Positions 36,567 through 43,833 of a stretch of 64,000 nt of DNA are shown piece by piece. This DNA comes from Agromyces sp. H66 (lineage in GTDB: Bacteria > Actinomycetota > Actinomycetes > Actinomycetales > Microbacteriaceae): contig NZ_SJZG01000002.1 in NCBI RefSeq assembly GCF_004959775.1, forward strand, positions 186,001 through 250,000. The letters are read 5' to 3'. The position numbers and the translations under genes were made by a program. The stretch's first letter is position 1; each line of letters begins with the position of its first letter. The notes beneath the pieces were generated by a model, which saw only the letters and a list, made by a program, of their open reading frames with translations, was not told the DNA's origin and ran no database searches.

Positions 36567-36611
36567 GTCAGTACAGAGTAGCGCTATCCAATCCAGCCGA
36601 GGAGTGCTATC
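36552..36611. promoter_or_regulatory. three GCTATC direct repeats at the MocR/EamA divergent promoter
   Basis: GCTATC occurs at 36552-36557, 36583-36588 and 36606-36611 (T or C before, G or C after), spaced 31 and 23 bases. They straddle both start codons. MocR regulators commonly bind direct repeats, so these are the best operator candidates. TACTCT (minus, 36580-36575) and TATCGT (plus, 36554-36559) are -10-like. Confidence 0.6.
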
Positions 36612-37587
36612 CGGTCGTGCCGGGCTGTGGTGGGGACTGCTCGGCGTCACCGCCTTCTCGTTCACGATGCCGTTCACGCGCGTCGCGGTCGGGGGACTGT
36701 CGCCGCTGTTCATCGGTTCGGCGAGGGCCGTCGTCGCCGCCGTCCTCGCGGTGATCGCCCTGACGTTGACTCGCCAGCACTGGCCGAACGGTCGGCAGTG
36801 GGCGCGACTCGCGGTCGTCGCGGGCGGTGTCGTCGTTGGCTTCCCGCTGCTCAGCTCGTACGCGCTGACGACGGCTCCGGCCAGCCACGGCGCCGTCGTG
36901 GTCGGGCTCCTGCCCGCCGCCACCGCCGTGGTCGCCGTGATCCGAACCCGGGAGCGACCGACACGCTCGTTCTGGGTGTTCGCAGCGCTGGGCGCTGTCG
37001 CCGCGGTCGTGTTCGCCTCGCTCCAGGGCGGGGGACTGGGCCACCTGCACCAGTCCGACCTGCTGTTGTTCGGAGCCGTCGTCTCCGCGGCGATCGGCTA
37101 CGCGGAGGGCGGTCTGCTCGCACGAGAACTCGGCTCGTGGCAGACCGTCTCCTGGGCGCTCGTGGTCGCCGCGCCGTTGATGATCGCCCTCATGACCGCT
37201 TCGGTGCTCGTTGCACCGCCAGCCGCGACACCTGCGGAGTGGTCGGCGTTCGCCTACCTGGCGGTCGTGAGCATGTTCCTCGGGTTCTTCGCCTGGTACC
37301 GCGGGCTCGCGATCGGCCCGATGGCCCAGGTCAGCCAGGTCCAGCTCGCGCAACCCGTGATGAGCATCCTGTGGGCGGCGATGATCCTGGGGGAGCAGCT
37401 CACCTGGCCGACCGTGCTCGGCGGGGTCGCCGTCATCGTGTGCGCCGGTCTTGCGGTCCGCACTCGGCTCGGCATGACGCGGAGCGCTGAGCGCACGAAC
37501 GGAGGGCGGCCGGTCAGCGTCGGGCGACCAACAGATCGAGCACCTCGCACTCAGCCTTCCAACCTCCGGGCGCGGGCGGTCAAGTAG
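36565..37587 (+). CDS. EamA/DMT-family transporter (probable exporter)
   Basis: 340 aa with ten hydrophobic segments in two EamA repeats (LWWGLLGVTAFSFTMPFTRV at the first helix; VVSMFLGFFAWYRGLAIGPM and VQLAQPVMSILWAAMILGEQ in the second repeat). DMT carriers export amino acids and other metabolites. The last ~35 residues after the final helix are Arg/Pro/Thr-rich and run into an antisense sigma-factor remnant, so the natural C-terminus may have been replaced. Start 36565 is uncertain: it overlaps the divergent start codon, and GTG 36604 (327 aa) would leave an intergenic operator. Confidence 0.87.
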   Translation: MSVQSSAIQSSRGVLSGRAGLWWGLLGVTAFSFTMPFTRVAVGGLSPLFIGSARAVVAAVLAVIALTLTRQHWPNGRQWARLAVVAGGVVVGFPLLSSYALTTAPASHGAVVVGLLPAATAVVAVIRTRERPTRSFWVFAALGAVAAVVFASLQGGGLGHLHQSDLLLFGAVVSAAIGYAEGGLLARELGSWQTVSWALVVAAPLMIALMTASVLVAPPAATPAEWSAFAYLAVVSMFLGFFAWYRGLAIGPMAQVSQVQLAQPVMSILWAAMILGEQLTWPTVLGGVAVIVCAGLAVRTRLGMTRSAERTNGGRPVSVGRPTDRAPRTQPSNLRARAVK

Positions 37588-37727
37588 TCAAGATCGGGAA
37601 TCGAGAGGGTTCTCTGGGCGGCCCCTCGGTATTCGTCAATCGCTTCGCCGGTTCGGCCCGCCCGTTCCAGCGGATGCGCATGCACCGAGTGGCCTCGTTC
37701 GTCGCGGCGCGCGGCGTGGTACCCGCG
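37551..37727 (-). pseudogene. C-terminal remnant of an ECF sigma factor (DUF6596/ECF42-like)
   Basis: A 58-codon open frame between stops has no start codon. It reads GYHAARRDERGHSVHAHPLE, then RAGRTGEAIDEYRGAAQRTL, then SIPDLDYLTARARRLEG and TGA. Its layout matches the TPR-like end of ECF sigma factors carrying a DUF6596 tail: compare GYHAYHATRADLLRRLGRSR and AAYDRAIELAGNVGETAYLT in the intact sigma gene at 40331-41572. The rest of the gene is gone. It lies antisense to the last codons of the EamA gene. Confidence 0.6.
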
Positions 37728-37896
37728 TCATCGTGTGGTCGGAGTCGCAGTGGCGTTCTCGCCGCTATCGCCCGCTCGTATTCCGAAGCGATCGCCGCCG
37801 GCAGCAATCCCGCTGACGGTCCCTCGCTCATGATCACGTTTCATTCGACCTGATCCGGCAGGAGGATCTCGCGGGCCCTCGAAGGTGTAGACCCGG
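37588..37896. other. degraded spacer between EamA and the SnoaL-like pseudogene
   Basis: About 309 bp. Its first part is the sigma remnant listed separately. The rest has broken frames on both strands and no codon-bias signature of a gene; an 85-codon minus-strand frame (37580-37837) matches nothing I recognise. It looks like decaying coding DNA. Confidence 0.5.
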
Positions 37897-38281
37897 CTAG
37901 TGGCCGCCTTTCGCGAGGTAGTCGGCGGGGTTGTACTGGATGTGGAGCTCGCGGATCTTGTCGCCGCCGAACTCGAAGAACTCGGAGAATCGGACGGTTC
38001 CTCCGGGCAGTTCGGCGTCGTACAGTACCGCGGCGCTCGTCGAGGTGACGACGGCCTGCAGGGGAGTGATGCTGTGCGCCGCCTCGATGAAGCCCCGCAC
38101 GCCGTGTGCGAAGCGGCTCCCGCCCGCGATGCGGCCGGCGATCGGGCCGTCGAACACGAAGTCATCCGTGAGCAACGGCAACGGGGTCGCGCCCGTCAGC
38201 GTAGGCGTCGATGCCGGCGCCGAGAATGCCGTAGTAGTGGCTGAGCGTCGGGTGCTCGTCGATTGCGGTGGTCGTAGGCAT
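37897..38281 (-). pseudogene. SnoaL/NTF2-like protein, frameshifted
   Basis: From ATG 38281 the frame reads MPTTTAIDEHPTLSHYYGIL, then GAGIDAYADGRDPV, and stops at TGA 38162. The rest of the fold continues in another frame to TAG 37897 (PLLTDDFVFDGPIAGRIAGG, FIEAAHSITPLQAVVTSTSA, IRELHIQYNPADYLAKGG). Removing one base near 38185-38200 would restore a ~128-aa NTF2-like protein of normal length. Such proteins bind or transform small ligands. It is divergent from an HxlR regulator that probably controlled it. Either a real inactivating indel or a sequencing error. Confidence 0.75.
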
Positions 38282-38358
38282 GACAGCTCCGTTCATGTGA
38301 TCGGTTGGATGATGCTTGAAATAGTAAAGTACGAGCGTGTCCTTCTCAAGCGTCGGGA

Positions 38359-38364
38359 TACACT
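38359..38364 (+). promoter_or_regulatory. -10 hexamer TACACT before the HxlR gene
   Basis: TACACT is followed by six bases and ATG 38371, a leaderless-type arrangement. The 89-bp divergent spacer is AT-rich around 38312-38330 and probably holds the regulator's own operator. Confidence 0.5.
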
Positions 38365-38370
38365 TGGTGC

Positions 38371-39039
38371 ATGAGAACGTATGGGCAGTACTGTGCGTTG
38401 GCGCGCGGCCTCGATCTGGTCGGCGACCGCTGGACGCTGCTGGTCGTCCGCGAACTGCTGTCGCTCGGGCCCTCCAGATACGCGGATCTGCAGCGCGGAC
38501 TGCCAGGGATCGCGACGAACCTGTTGGCGAACCGGCTCCGCGAGATGGAGGCCGCCGGCCTCGTGTCGAGGACGGAATTGCCGCGACCCGTGAACGCGAC
38601 GGTGTTCGCCCTCACAGAGCGCGGTGCCGCGCTCGAGGGCGTGGTCCGCGAGTTCGTCAAGTGGGGCGCCCCGCTGATGTCCCCGCCGGGGCCGGAAGAG
38701 GCGTTCCGGGCTCACTGGCTCCTGATCCCATTGCGTGCGCTCTGCCGCGACAACACGCCGAACGCCCCGGCACAGGTCGTGCGAGTCGGCTCCGCCGACG
38801 ACGGCTGCGACATCGCTGTGGGCACGGGTGTCGTCGAGGTCACCGCGAGCAGCCCGTCGACAATGGTGGACGCGACCGTCGACGGGGATCCTGGCGCGCT
38901 GGTCGCCCTGTTCACAGGGCAGATTCCGGTTTCGGCCGCCGATGCTGCCGGGATGATCGCCGGTGACATCGACGCGGTTCGGCGCGTCATCGGCGGAATG
39001 CCCGCGCAGATGCCTCCGCCCGCGGGGGCGACGTCGTGA
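38371..39039 (+). CDS. HxlR-family winged-helix transcriptional regulator with C-terminal SCP2-like domain
   Basis: 222 aa. Residues 1-95 are the HxlR fold: YCALARGLDLVGDRWTLLVV, LSLGPSRYADLQRGLPGIAT, NLLANRLREMEAAGLVSR. Residues ~100-222 form an extra alpha/beta domain resembling the sterol-carrier-like domains found on a subset of HxlR proteins (VVEVTASSPSTMVDATVDGD, ALFTGQIPVSAADAAGMIAG), perhaps for ligand sensing. It is divergent from the frameshifted SnoaL-like gene, its likely target. Confidence 0.88.
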   Translation: MRTYGQYCALARGLDLVGDRWTLLVVRELLSLGPSRYADLQRGLPGIATNLLANRLREMEAAGLVSRTELPRPVNATVFALTERGAALEGVVREFVKWGAPLMSPPGPEEAFRAHWLLIPLRALCRDNTPNAPAQVVRVGSADDGCDIAVGTGVVEVTASSPSTMVDATVDGDPGALVALFTGQIPVSAADAAGMIAGDIDAVRRVIGGMPAQMPPPAGATS

Positions 39040-39148
39040 TCGGGCTTCGAGTTCGCCGCGAAAACGGCGGATCCCGAAGTCGGGGAGGGGAGATGTCGAC
39101 GACTCGTCGTCCTTGATCCGGAGCTTATTCTCCGCGAGTATCGACCGC

Positions 39149-39910
39149 ATGACCCGACGCCTCTCTCTGCGGCCTGTGGCGGCCGCCGGATGGTGCCTCG
39201 CCCTTCCCGTGGCATCCGTCTTCGTGCTGACCGCATGCACCACGTCACCGTCCGGCGAAGCCGCCGCTGCACCGACGGACCCGACACCGGCCGTGGTGAG
39301 CATCGAGATGCCCGACCTGGCGCCGTACCCTGAGCCAGACCCGCCGCTCACCGAGGCGGAGTCGGAGACGAGGCGGCTCGAGGATGCCGACCTGCTGTGG
39401 CAAGGGGTGCTCGCGAGCCACCCGAACGCGGTACGACCAGAGGTCGCCTTCGAGGGCCACGTCACCGATGAGAACCGCATCGAGGTGCTGCGCGCGTGCT
39501 ACGAAGCGGCGGGCCTGCAGATCGACGAGGGCAGGACCTCCGGGAACCCCGATGGGCCGCCCGACGCCATCGGCTGGTCGGGCAGTGGCGAGGCCGACGT
39601 GGTTGCCGGGTATGCCTGCGCCGTCGCGCACCCCACGAAGATCACGAATCCGGGACCGAACGATGCCGAGCTGGAGTGGATCTACGACTACCTCACCGAC
39701 TTCTACGCCCCCTGCCTCGAGGCGAACGGTATCGAGGTGCCCGAGTCGCCCGGGCGCGACAACTGGGTCGAGACGTGGCCCGGATACGTCTGGTTCCCGT
39801 CGGCCGGTGACGACGAGCGATTCTGGGAGCCGGAGATGGATGCCGCGTTGCGCGAGGCGTGCCCGGACCCGGACACCTATGTGCGGACGGTGCTGCAGCC
39901 GACCGGGTAG
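39149..39910 (+). CDS. putative secreted lipoprotein
   Basis: 253 aa. A twin-arginine-looking or Sec lipoprotein signal (MTRRLSLRP, hydrophobic core, lipobox LTAC with Cys 30) is followed by a Pro/Thr linker and a soluble acidic domain. Four cysteines after the lipobox (RACYEAAGL, GYACAVAH, APCLEANGI, EACPDPDTY) could form two disulfides; motifs such as WIYDYLTDFYAPCLEANGI and GYVWFPSAGDDERFWEPEMD look like the small actinobacterial lipoproteins of unknown function. ATG 39149 is the start that supplies the signal peptide. No operon partner is evident. Confidence 0.85.
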   Translation: MTRRLSLRPVAAAGWCLALPVASVFVLTACTTSPSGEAAAAPTDPTPAVVSIEMPDLAPYPEPDPPLTEAESETRRLEDADLLWQGVLASHPNAVRPEVAFEGHVTDENRIEVLRACYEAAGLQIDEGRTSGNPDGPPDAIGWSGSGEADVVAGYACAVAHPTKITNPGPNDAELEWIYDYLTDFYAPCLEANGIEVPESPGRDNWVETWPGYVWFPSAGDDERFWEPEMDAALREACPDPDTYVRTVLQPTG

Positions 39911-39988
39911 GGAGCCGACGGCGCGCAAGAGCACCCTGACAGCCGCCGGATGTCAGGAGGTACTCGCGTGCTCGAGCGGTGACGAGAA

Positions 39989-40034
39989 GATGCCATCTGC
40001 ACCGCCGATCGCCGACCGCGGTGCAGATGGCATC
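39989..40034. repeat. 17-bp inverted repeat (long hairpin)
   Basis: GATGCCATCTGCACCGC (39989-40005) and GCGGTGCAGATGGCATC (40018-40034) are perfect reverse complements around a 12-base loop. It begins 79 bases after the lipoprotein stop and has no T-run, so it is either an unusual terminator or a palindromic element. Confidence 0.9.
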
Positions 40035-40066
40035 ATGTCGATTCGGCGGGCACGATAGGTGCGCCG

Positions 40067-40080
40067 ATAATGTGCATTAT
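40067..40080. promoter_or_regulatory. AT-rich palindrome ATAATG-TG-CATTAT
   Basis: Perfect six-base arms around a two-base centre in an otherwise GC-rich sequence; operator-like, with no adjacent start codon that explains it. Confidence 0.5.
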
Positions 40081-40306
40081 GTCGGTTTACGGGAACCAGG
40101 GCGATCGCGCCGCCCTCCCCGTCCGCGGCCAGTGGGATGCCTCGGCCCGCCCCCGGCCGGCGCCACGCGTGCGTGCGATCGGGCCCCGGCCCCTCGGCCG
40201 GCACGGCGAAGGCCCGTCACGTCACGCGCTCCGGCGCCGGATCCGGATGAAACCTGAACGTTTCCTGAGTCTGCTGCGATCACGCTCCACCGATCCCGTC
40301 ACGTGA

Positions 40307-40334
40307 ATCGAGCCGATCATATCGAGCCGATCAT
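40307..40334. repeat. 14-bp tandem repeat at the 3' end of the sigma-factor gene
   Basis: ATCGAGCCGATCAT is repeated exactly (40307-40320, 40321-40334); the second copy covers the stop codon of the sigma gene. Confidence 0.85.
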
Positions 40335-41572
40335 TCCGTTCCGGCCGGCCCCAGCTGGTCTCGACGGCGGGTCAGGTAGGCGGTTTCGCCGACATTGCCC
40401 GCCAGCTCGATGGCCCTGTCGTATGCCGCGCGCGCCTCCCGGCTGCGACCCAGCCGGCGCAGCAGGTCGGCGCGGGTGGCGTGGTAGGCGTGATAGCCGG
40501 ACAACTCCCCCTCGAGGCGGTCGACGTCCGCCAGGGCCACCTCGGGTCCGTCGATCTCGGCGACGGCGATGGCGCGGTTGAGCGCCACGATCGGCGAAGG
40601 GTCGAGACGCACGAGCTGGTCGTAGAGGGCGACGACCTGTGCCCAATCGGTGTCGCGGATGTCGCGGGCGGAGGTGTGCACGGCGTTGATCGCTGCGAGG
40701 ATCTGGTAGCGGCCCGGGGCCACGCCCGTGGCCAGGCGGTCGCGCACGAGCTGATGCCCCTCGGCGATGAGCGCCGCGTCCCAGGCTCCACGGTCCTGTT
40801 CGTCGAGGGACACCAGCTCGCCGCCGGCCGAGACCCGGGCGGTCCGGCGGGCCTCCGTGAGGAGCATGAGCGCCAGCAACCCGGCGACCTCGCCGTCCTC
40901 CGGCAGGAGCGCACGGATCAGGCGGGCGAGCCGGATCGCCTCGGCCGTCAGGTCATCGCGAACGGGATCGGTTTCGGGGCCGGTCGCCAGGTAGCCCTCG
41001 TTGAACACGAGGTAGAGCACGGCGAGGACGCCGGAGACGCGTGACGGGAGTTCCTCGGCGGACGGCACCCGATACGGGATGCGAGCCGCCGCGATCTTGG
41101 CCTTCGCACGGGTGATCCGCCGTCCCATGGTGCTCTCCTGCACCAGGAAGGCCCGAGCGATCTCGGGCACGGTGAGGCCGCCGACCATGCGCAGCGTCAG
41201 CGCCACCCTGGCCTCCATCGCGAGCGCCGGGTGACAGCAGGTGAAGATCAGCCGGAGGCGGTCGTCGTCGATGGCGCCGAGAGGCTCGGGCGGGTCGTCG
41301 TCGTACAAGATCCGCGCCTCCCTGTGCTTGTCGTGGCGCCTGCGCTCGCGACGGATCCGGTCGATGGCCTTGCGGTTGGCGGTGGTGGTCAGCCAGCCGC
41401 CGGGGTTGGCGGGAACGCCGTCGGCCGGCCACCGCTCGACGGCGACCGCGAACGCCTCCGCCGCCGCCTCCTCGGCGACGTCGAGGTCACCGAATCGCCT
41501 GGTGAGGGAGGCGACCACCCGCGCCCACTCCTCGCGGTGGGCCCTGGTGATCGCCGCCCGGATGTCGCTCAC
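40331..41572 (-). CDS. ECF RNA polymerase sigma factor with C-terminal DUF6596/TPR-like domain (ECF42-type)
   Basis: 413 aa. Region 2 (RFGDLDVAEEAAAEAFAVAV, GWLTTTANRKAIDRIRRER) and region 4 (LTLRMVGGLTVPEIARAFLV, STMGRRITRAKAKIA) occupy the first ~190 residues, with the rest being the helical extension VLYLVFNEGYLATGP...AYHATRADLLRRLGR. No anti-sigma factor is adjacent; in this ECF group the C-terminal extension is thought to regulate activity. GTG 41572 overlaps the DGPF stop (GTGA), so the sigma factor is coupled to its partner. Confidence 0.93.
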   Translation of the reverse strand: MSDIRAAITRAHREEWARVVASLTRRFGDLDVAEEAAAEAFAVAVERWPADGVPANPGGWLTTTANRKAIDRIRRERRRHDKHREARILYDDDPPEPLGAIDDDRLRLIFTCCHPALAMEARVALTLRMVGGLTVPEIARAFLVQESTMGRRITRAKAKIAAARIPYRVPSAEELPSRVSGVLAVLYLVFNEGYLATGPETDPVRDDLTAEAIRLARLIRALLPEDGEVAGLLALMLLTEARRTARVSAGGELVSLDEQDRGAWDAALIAEGHQLVRDRLATGVAPGRYQILAAINAVHTSARDIRDTDWAQVVALYDQLVRLDPSPIVALNRAIAVAEIDGPEVALADVDRLEGELSGYHAYHATRADLLRRLGRSREARAAYDRAIELAGNVGETAYLTRRRDQLGPAGTE

Positions 41573-41904
41573 TCGGGCACGTCCAGGAACGGCCGCACCT
41601 CGACCTTCCGATTGCAGGCCTTCGACCCCGCGGCGGCGAGCTCGAGCGCCACATCGAGGTCGGGGGCCTCGATGATCCAGAATCCGGCGAGGTACTCCTT
41701 CGACTCCAGGAAGGGACCGTCGGTGAACATCGCCGGTTCGCCTCGGTTGTCGACGACGGTCGCCGTGTCGGGAAACCCGAGGCCGCCGGCGAAGACCCAG
41801 TGGCCCTCGGCCTGGAGCCGCTCGTTGAACGCGTCGATGGCCGCCATCTCGTCGTCGGGGGCGAGCTCGAGCTTGTCGTGGATCACGGAAACCAGGTACT
41901 GCAT
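41569..41904 (-). CDS. DGPF/YCII-related domain protein
   Basis: 111 aa. The name-giving block FTDGPFLESKEYLAGFWIIE is present, with the start MQYLVSVIHD and a C-terminal VEVRPFLDVPE. These small proteins are routinely encoded with ECF42-type sigma factors; the DGPF gene is a known target of that sigma factor in Streptomyces, and its biochemistry is unknown. It overlaps the sigma gene by four bases. A promoter recognised by the sigma factor itself may lie in the ~100 bp upstream. Confidence 0.93.
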   Translation of the reverse strand: MQYLVSVIHDKLELAPDDEMAAIDAFNERLQAEGHWVFAGGLGFPDTATVVDNRGEPAMFTDGPFLESKEYLAGFWIIEAPDLDVALELAAAGSKACNRKVEVRPFLDVPE

Positions 41905-42003
41905 CTCGAATCATCTCCTGTGCTCGGGGCCGCCCATAGTGGGTGGCCGCTCACCCCTGCTACGAACACCGCTCCCCCAATCCGACACCGTCTCACCGGT
42001 CTG

Positions 42004-42396
42004 TCACAAGTCGCGGTCGAGCACGTCGAGGTAATGCTGGTTGAACATGACGCCGAGCACGTTCCCGAAGGGATCCACGACGGAGGCGGTCACGAAGCCG
42101 GGCCCGCGCTCGATCGGCGGCTGATGGCTCGTCGCGCCGAGCTCGAGCAGCCGGTCGTAGGAGCCCTGCAGGTCGTCGACGTGCCAGTAGATGATCTCGC
42201 CTCCCGGCCGCTCCGGCGCGGCCGGCCGGTACGCCGCGTCGATGATGCCCAGCTCGTGCCCGTAGTCCCCCACCCGGAACTCGACGTAGCCGGGGCGCTC
42301 GAAGTACGGCTCGATGCCGAGCACCTCCGAATACCAGGCGGATGCCGCGGCGAGATCGGCGGCGTAGTAGCTGACGGTGGCGAATCCCCTGAGCAT
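42004..42396 (-). CDS. VOC superfamily protein (glyoxalase-like)
   Basis: 130 aa. Family blocks are ADLAAASAWYSEVLGIEPYF in the first module, IIYWHVDDLQGSYDRLLELG, and VVDPFGNVLGVMFNQHY at the end. GGAGGAG lies ahead of ATG 42396. It is transcribed divergently from a WYL regulator across a 23-bp palindrome, which suggests that the regulator controls it in response to a small molecule. The ligand is unknown. Confidence 0.9.
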   Translation of the reverse strand: MLRGFATVSYYAADLAAASAWYSEVLGIEPYFERPGYVEFRVGDYGHELGIIDAAYRPAAPERPGGEIIYWHVDDLQGSYDRLLELGATSHQPPIERGPGFVTASVVDPFGNVLGVMFNQHYLDVLDRDL

Positions 42397-42448
42397 GTCG
42401 TGCTCCTCCGGTGGTCGGTTGATCTGGTGCATCCAGTCTCGAACGCAG

Positions 42449-42471
42449 AAGTGCTCACCATGTGACCACTT
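42449..42471. promoter_or_regulatory. 23-bp palindromic operator between VOC and WYL genes
   Basis: AAGTGCTCAC (42449-42458) and GTGACCACTT (42462-42471) are reverse complements at 9 of 10 positions around CAT. The site is centred in the 94-bp divergent spacer and is the obvious binding site for the DeoR-HTH/WYL regulator. Confidence 0.75.
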
Positions 42472-42490
42472 TTCCGGCGAGAATCGAGGT

Positions 42491-43432
42491 ATGCGCGCAG
42501 ACCGTCTCGTCGCCACCCTCCTGACCCTGCAGGCACGGGGGCGCGTGACCGCCGCCCAGCTCGCCGACGAGCTCGAGGTGTCGGTCGCGACCGCCCGCCG
42601 CGACCTCGAGGCCCTCTCCGCGGCCGGCATCCCCGTGTACCCGCAGCCGGGCCGCGGCGGCGGATGGCAACTCCTCGGCGGCGCCCGCACCGACCTCAGC
42701 GGACTCACGGCCGCCGAGGCGCGCGCGTTGTTCCTGCTCGTCGGGCCCGCGGCATCCGTCGACCCCGACGCGAAGGCGGCATTGCGCAAGCTCGTGCGCG
42801 CGCTGCCCGAGACCTTCCGGGCGGATGCCGCGTCCGCCGCCGAGGCGATCGTCATCGATCCCGACGACTGGGGTCGCCGGCCGACCGAGCGCCCCGCACT
42901 CCTCCCCGTGCTCGAGTCCGCCGTCGTGGCGCGCCGGCGCGTGCGTCTCCGCTACGCCGCGTGGAATCGCGAGCCGGTCGAGCGGCTCGTCGACCCCTGG
43001 GGCCTCGCACGCAAGCAGGAGCACTGGTATCTGCTGGGTGCGGTCAGCGGAGCGGAGCGCACCTACCGCGTCGATCGGATCCTCGACGTGGCGGTGACCG
43101 ACGACGCGGCCGAGCGCCCCGACGGCCTCGACCTCGCCGATGTGTGGGAGCGAGTCACGAACGCGGTGAACGCGCAGCGCGCGTCCGCGACGGCCCTGAT
43201 CGTGGTCGATGCGGGGATCGTGCCGCTGCTCACCACCCAGTTCGGGCAGCGAGCCGTCGGGGAGGAGTCCGTCGACCCCGTTCGCTCGAGGGTGCGCGTG
43301 ACCGCGCCGACCGAGCAGCTGCTCGCACGCGGACTCGCCGGGTGGGCCGAGTTCATCGAGGTGCTCGAGCCGGCCGCGGTGCGCGACGAACTCCGCCGCC
43401 TCGGCGAGGCACTCGTGCGTCGGAACGGGTGA
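42491..43432 (+). CDS. YafY-type HTH/WYL-domain transcriptional regulator
   Basis: 313 aa. The N-terminus is a DeoR/YafY helix-turn-helix (MRADRLVATLLTLQARGRVT, AAQLADELEVSVATARRDLE). A WYL domain follows (RRRVRLRYAAWNREPVERLV, WYLLGAVSGAERTYRVDRIL), then a C-terminal WCX-like part. WYL domains sense nucleic acids or small ligands. ATG 42491 fits the HTH; upstream in-frame codons run through the operator. It is divergent from the VOC gene and unrelated in context to pafBC. Confidence 0.92.
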   Translation: MRADRLVATLLTLQARGRVTAAQLADELEVSVATARRDLEALSAAGIPVYPQPGRGGGWQLLGGARTDLSGLTAAEARALFLLVGPAASVDPDAKAALRKLVRALPETFRADAASAAEAIVIDPDDWGRRPTERPALLPVLESAVVARRRVRLRYAAWNREPVERLVDPWGLARKQEHWYLLGAVSGAERTYRVDRILDVAVTDDAAERPDGLDLADVWERVTNAVNAQRASATALIVVDAGIVPLLTTQFGQRAVGEESVDPVRSRVRVTAPTEQLLARGLAGWAEFIEVLEPAAVRDELRRLGEALVRRNG

Positions 43433-43435
43433 CGG

Positions 43436-43768
43436 TCAGCCCGAACTGCGCTGCACGAACTTCTCGAGCCGGCGCCCGCTCGCGGGCATGCCGAGCTCGT
43501 TGAGGGGTCCCGTCGTCGGCTCGTGCTCGGGCAGCCGCTCGTCGGTCGGGCAGACGAGCACGGTGTTGGGCGTGGAGTGGTCGACCACGTGCTCGAACAT
43601 GGGATGCCCGCAGATCGGGCATGCGCGCTCATCGAGCGGCGTGGTGTCCTCGTCGCGGCCGTCCGAGATCGGCGGTGGCCCGAACACGGGCATCAGGGCC
43701 CGGTCGACGCGATCGAAGAATCGTGTGAACGTGTTGCCCTCAGGCGGGCTCGCCCCTTCGCGTGCCAT
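43436..43768 (-). CDS. small zinc-ribbon-like hypothetical protein
   Basis: 110 aa, not assigned to a named family. Cys 50, Cys 53, His 64 and Cys 73 (ACPICGHPMFEHVVDHS, VLVCPTDE) look like a single zinc site. The N-terminus NTFTRFFDRVDRALMPVFGP and a C-terminus EHEPTTGPLNELGMPASGR are typical of small Microbacteriaceae-type conserved proteins. ATG 43768 is chosen because upstream codons are Arg-rich shadow sequence. It converges on the WYL gene with three bases between stops. Confidence 0.75.
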   Translation of the reverse strand: MAREGASPPEGNTFTRFFDRVDRALMPVFGPPPISDGRDEDTTPLDERACPICGHPMFEHVVDHSTPNTVLVCPTDERLPEHEPTTGPLNELGMPASGRRLEKFVQRSSG

Positions 43769-43820
43769 GGTGCCGATGGTACGCCCGCTCCCCCGGGCAC
43801 GCCAGAGCAACCGTCCGCCA

Positions 43821-43826
43821 TAGGCT
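43821..43826 (+). promoter_or_regulatory. -10 hexamer TAGGCT before the SDR gene
   Basis: TAGGCT, seven bases, then ATG 43834. Confidence 0.5.
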
Positions 43827-43833
43827 GGGGATC

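Larger units (their letters stand above)
39911..40330. other. 420-bp intergenic region with palindromes and no gene
   Basis: No frame here has convincing codon bias. It contains a long inverted repeat (39989-40034), a small AT-rich palindrome (40067-40080) and a 14-bp tandem repeat (40307-40334), each listed separately, plus a very GC-rich middle (40130-40220). It separates the lipoprotein (plus) from the 3' end of the sigma gene (minus). Confidence 0.7.

Noticed and set aside
37514..37560. A minus-strand tail reading GWKAECEVLDLLVARR before a stop
   Set aside because: It resembles a methyltransferase C-terminus, but it is only 16 codons and antisense to the exporter gene; too short to support.
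37580..37837. An 85-codon minus-strand frame
   Set aside because: No recognisable domain, overlaps the sigma remnant in another frame, and lacks a convincing start.
40070..40306. A 78-codon plus-strand frame starting MCIMSVYGNQ
   Set aside because: Arg/Pro-rich shadow-like composition, no ribosome-binding site, nothing recognisable.
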